Positions 22,648-22,958 of a DNA stretch of 22,958 nt are shown one piece after another. Source of the stretch: CAYYGL01 sp964471235 (GTDB lineage Bacteria > Calditrichota > Calditrichia > RBG-13-44-9 > J075). Made by a program: the position numbers and the translations under genes. Positions within the stretch are counted from its first letter, which is position 1; each line of letters starts with the position of its first letter. The notes under the pieces are model-generated. The model searched no databases. It was given only the letters and a program-made list of their open reading frames with translations, and was not told where the DNA came from. Location of the stretch: assembly GCA_964471235.1 (NCBI GenBank), contig CAYYGL010000067.1, positions 1-22,958 of the forward strand, read 5' to 3'.

Positions 22648-22958
22648 CAAACATTTCTCACTTCAACTGTTGGTGAAAAGTTATTGTTTTTATAGGGACG
22701 ATGAACTTCAGGGCGCATGACAAATTGCATGTTAGAAGATTTCTCCAACGGAGCCACTTCGTTGCGGCATTCGCCGGGATGACATAAAAACCAGCACCCT
22801 GGCTGTCATTCCGGCCCCGACGGGGGGCGTTGCTCCGAATGCCACGAAGTGACCCCGCCACAACGTGGTGACGTCGTCATTGGGGCCGGAATTCCCTAAT
22901 TTTTGTAACTATTCAGCTATATGCACGCTTGTGTTATTCCGGCATCCGACTCTCAACT
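22648..22958. other. gene-free right edge with nested inverted repeats
   Basis: No convincing coding sequence follows the protease gene up to the window edge. The first ~95 bases are A/T-rich with no strong terminator. The rest is taken up by the palindromic element at 22755-22892 and unremarkable flank. Confidence 0.55.
22755..22892. repeat. mosaic palindromic intergenic repeat
   Basis: Several interlocking inverted repeats can be read. GCCGGGATGACA (22773-22784) pairs with TGTCATTCCGGC (22804-22815) with one wobble, and an inner CCAG/CTGG pairs (22791-22802). ATTCCGGCCCC (22808-22818) pairs perfectly with GGGGCCGGAAT (22882-22892). CACTTCG and GGCATTCG (22755-22773) pair with CGAATGCC and CGAAGTG (22836-22851). 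The wording resembles the dispersed TGTCATTCCGGCC-type intergenic repeats seen in many bacterial genomes. No protein is encoded. Confidence 0.7.

Noticed and set aside
22648..22700. A terminator for the Lon-like gene
   Set aside because: A TCAC/GTGA pairing followed by a mixed T-run can be drawn, but the stem is too weak to call.

Overview
The window reads as a piece of chromosome from a Gram-negative-type bacterium of moderate G+C content. It is probably a member of the wider FCB (Fibrobacteres-Chlorobi-Bacteroidetes) lineage, such as a Calditrichota or KSB1-type organism. That placement is inference. It rests on a PorV/PorQ-like outer-membrane barrel, a giant secreted protein ending in a FlgD-like Ig/sorting-type domain, an outer-membrane protein with helix-hairpin-helix repeats at its N-terminus, and a CsgG-type lipoprotein. 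No rRNA, tRNA, CRISPR array, insertion sequence or transposase was seen. The best promoter candidates resemble sigma70-type boxes (TTGACA/TTGAAA/TTGATA with TATATT or TAAATT).

Left part (1-10765), all on the + strand: a broken C-terminal gene tail; a small predicted lipoprotein; a cold-shock protein with its own promoter, long leader and a very clear intrinsic terminator; a 1487-residue secreted multidomain protein (Ig-like and lamin-tail domains in tandem, two OB-fold-like regions, FlgD-like C-terminus); a degraded HepT-like toxin remnant; a PorV/PorQ-like barrel; a MazE/MazF-type toxin-antitoxin pair; and an 867-residue HhH-plus-barrel outer-membrane protein. This half is envelope and accessory in character.

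Middle part (10804-19923), all on the - strand: a fatty-acid and phospholipid-initiation cluster in transcription order yceD (DUF177), rpmF, plsX, fabH, CsgG/TPR lipoprotein, fabD, fabG, [terminator, new promoter] acpP, fabF, rnc, small conserved-looking gene. PlsX channels acyl-ACP into phospholipid. FabH starts fatty-acid chains with malonyl-ACP made by FabD, and FabG and FabF carry out reduction and elongation on ACP. DUF177-rpmF-plsX-fabH-fabD-fabG-acpP-fabF-rnc is a widely conserved bacterial arrangement. The unusual member is the CsgG-like lipoprotein, whose 3' end overlaps the fabD start.

Right part (20013-22958), + strand: a LonB/YcbZ-type (AAA_32 plus S16 protease) gene, diverging from the yceD operon and preceded by a leader with a terminator-like hairpin. 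The window then ends in a gene-free stretch full of nested inverted repeats of the dispersed-intergenic-repeat type.

No clearly new enzymatic system is visible. The most interesting points are the LTD/OB/FlgD secreted protein with an old but strongly conserved internal duplication, the CsgG-TPR lipoprotein coupled to fabD, the HepT remnant beside MazEF, and the possible attenuator ahead of the Lon-like gene.
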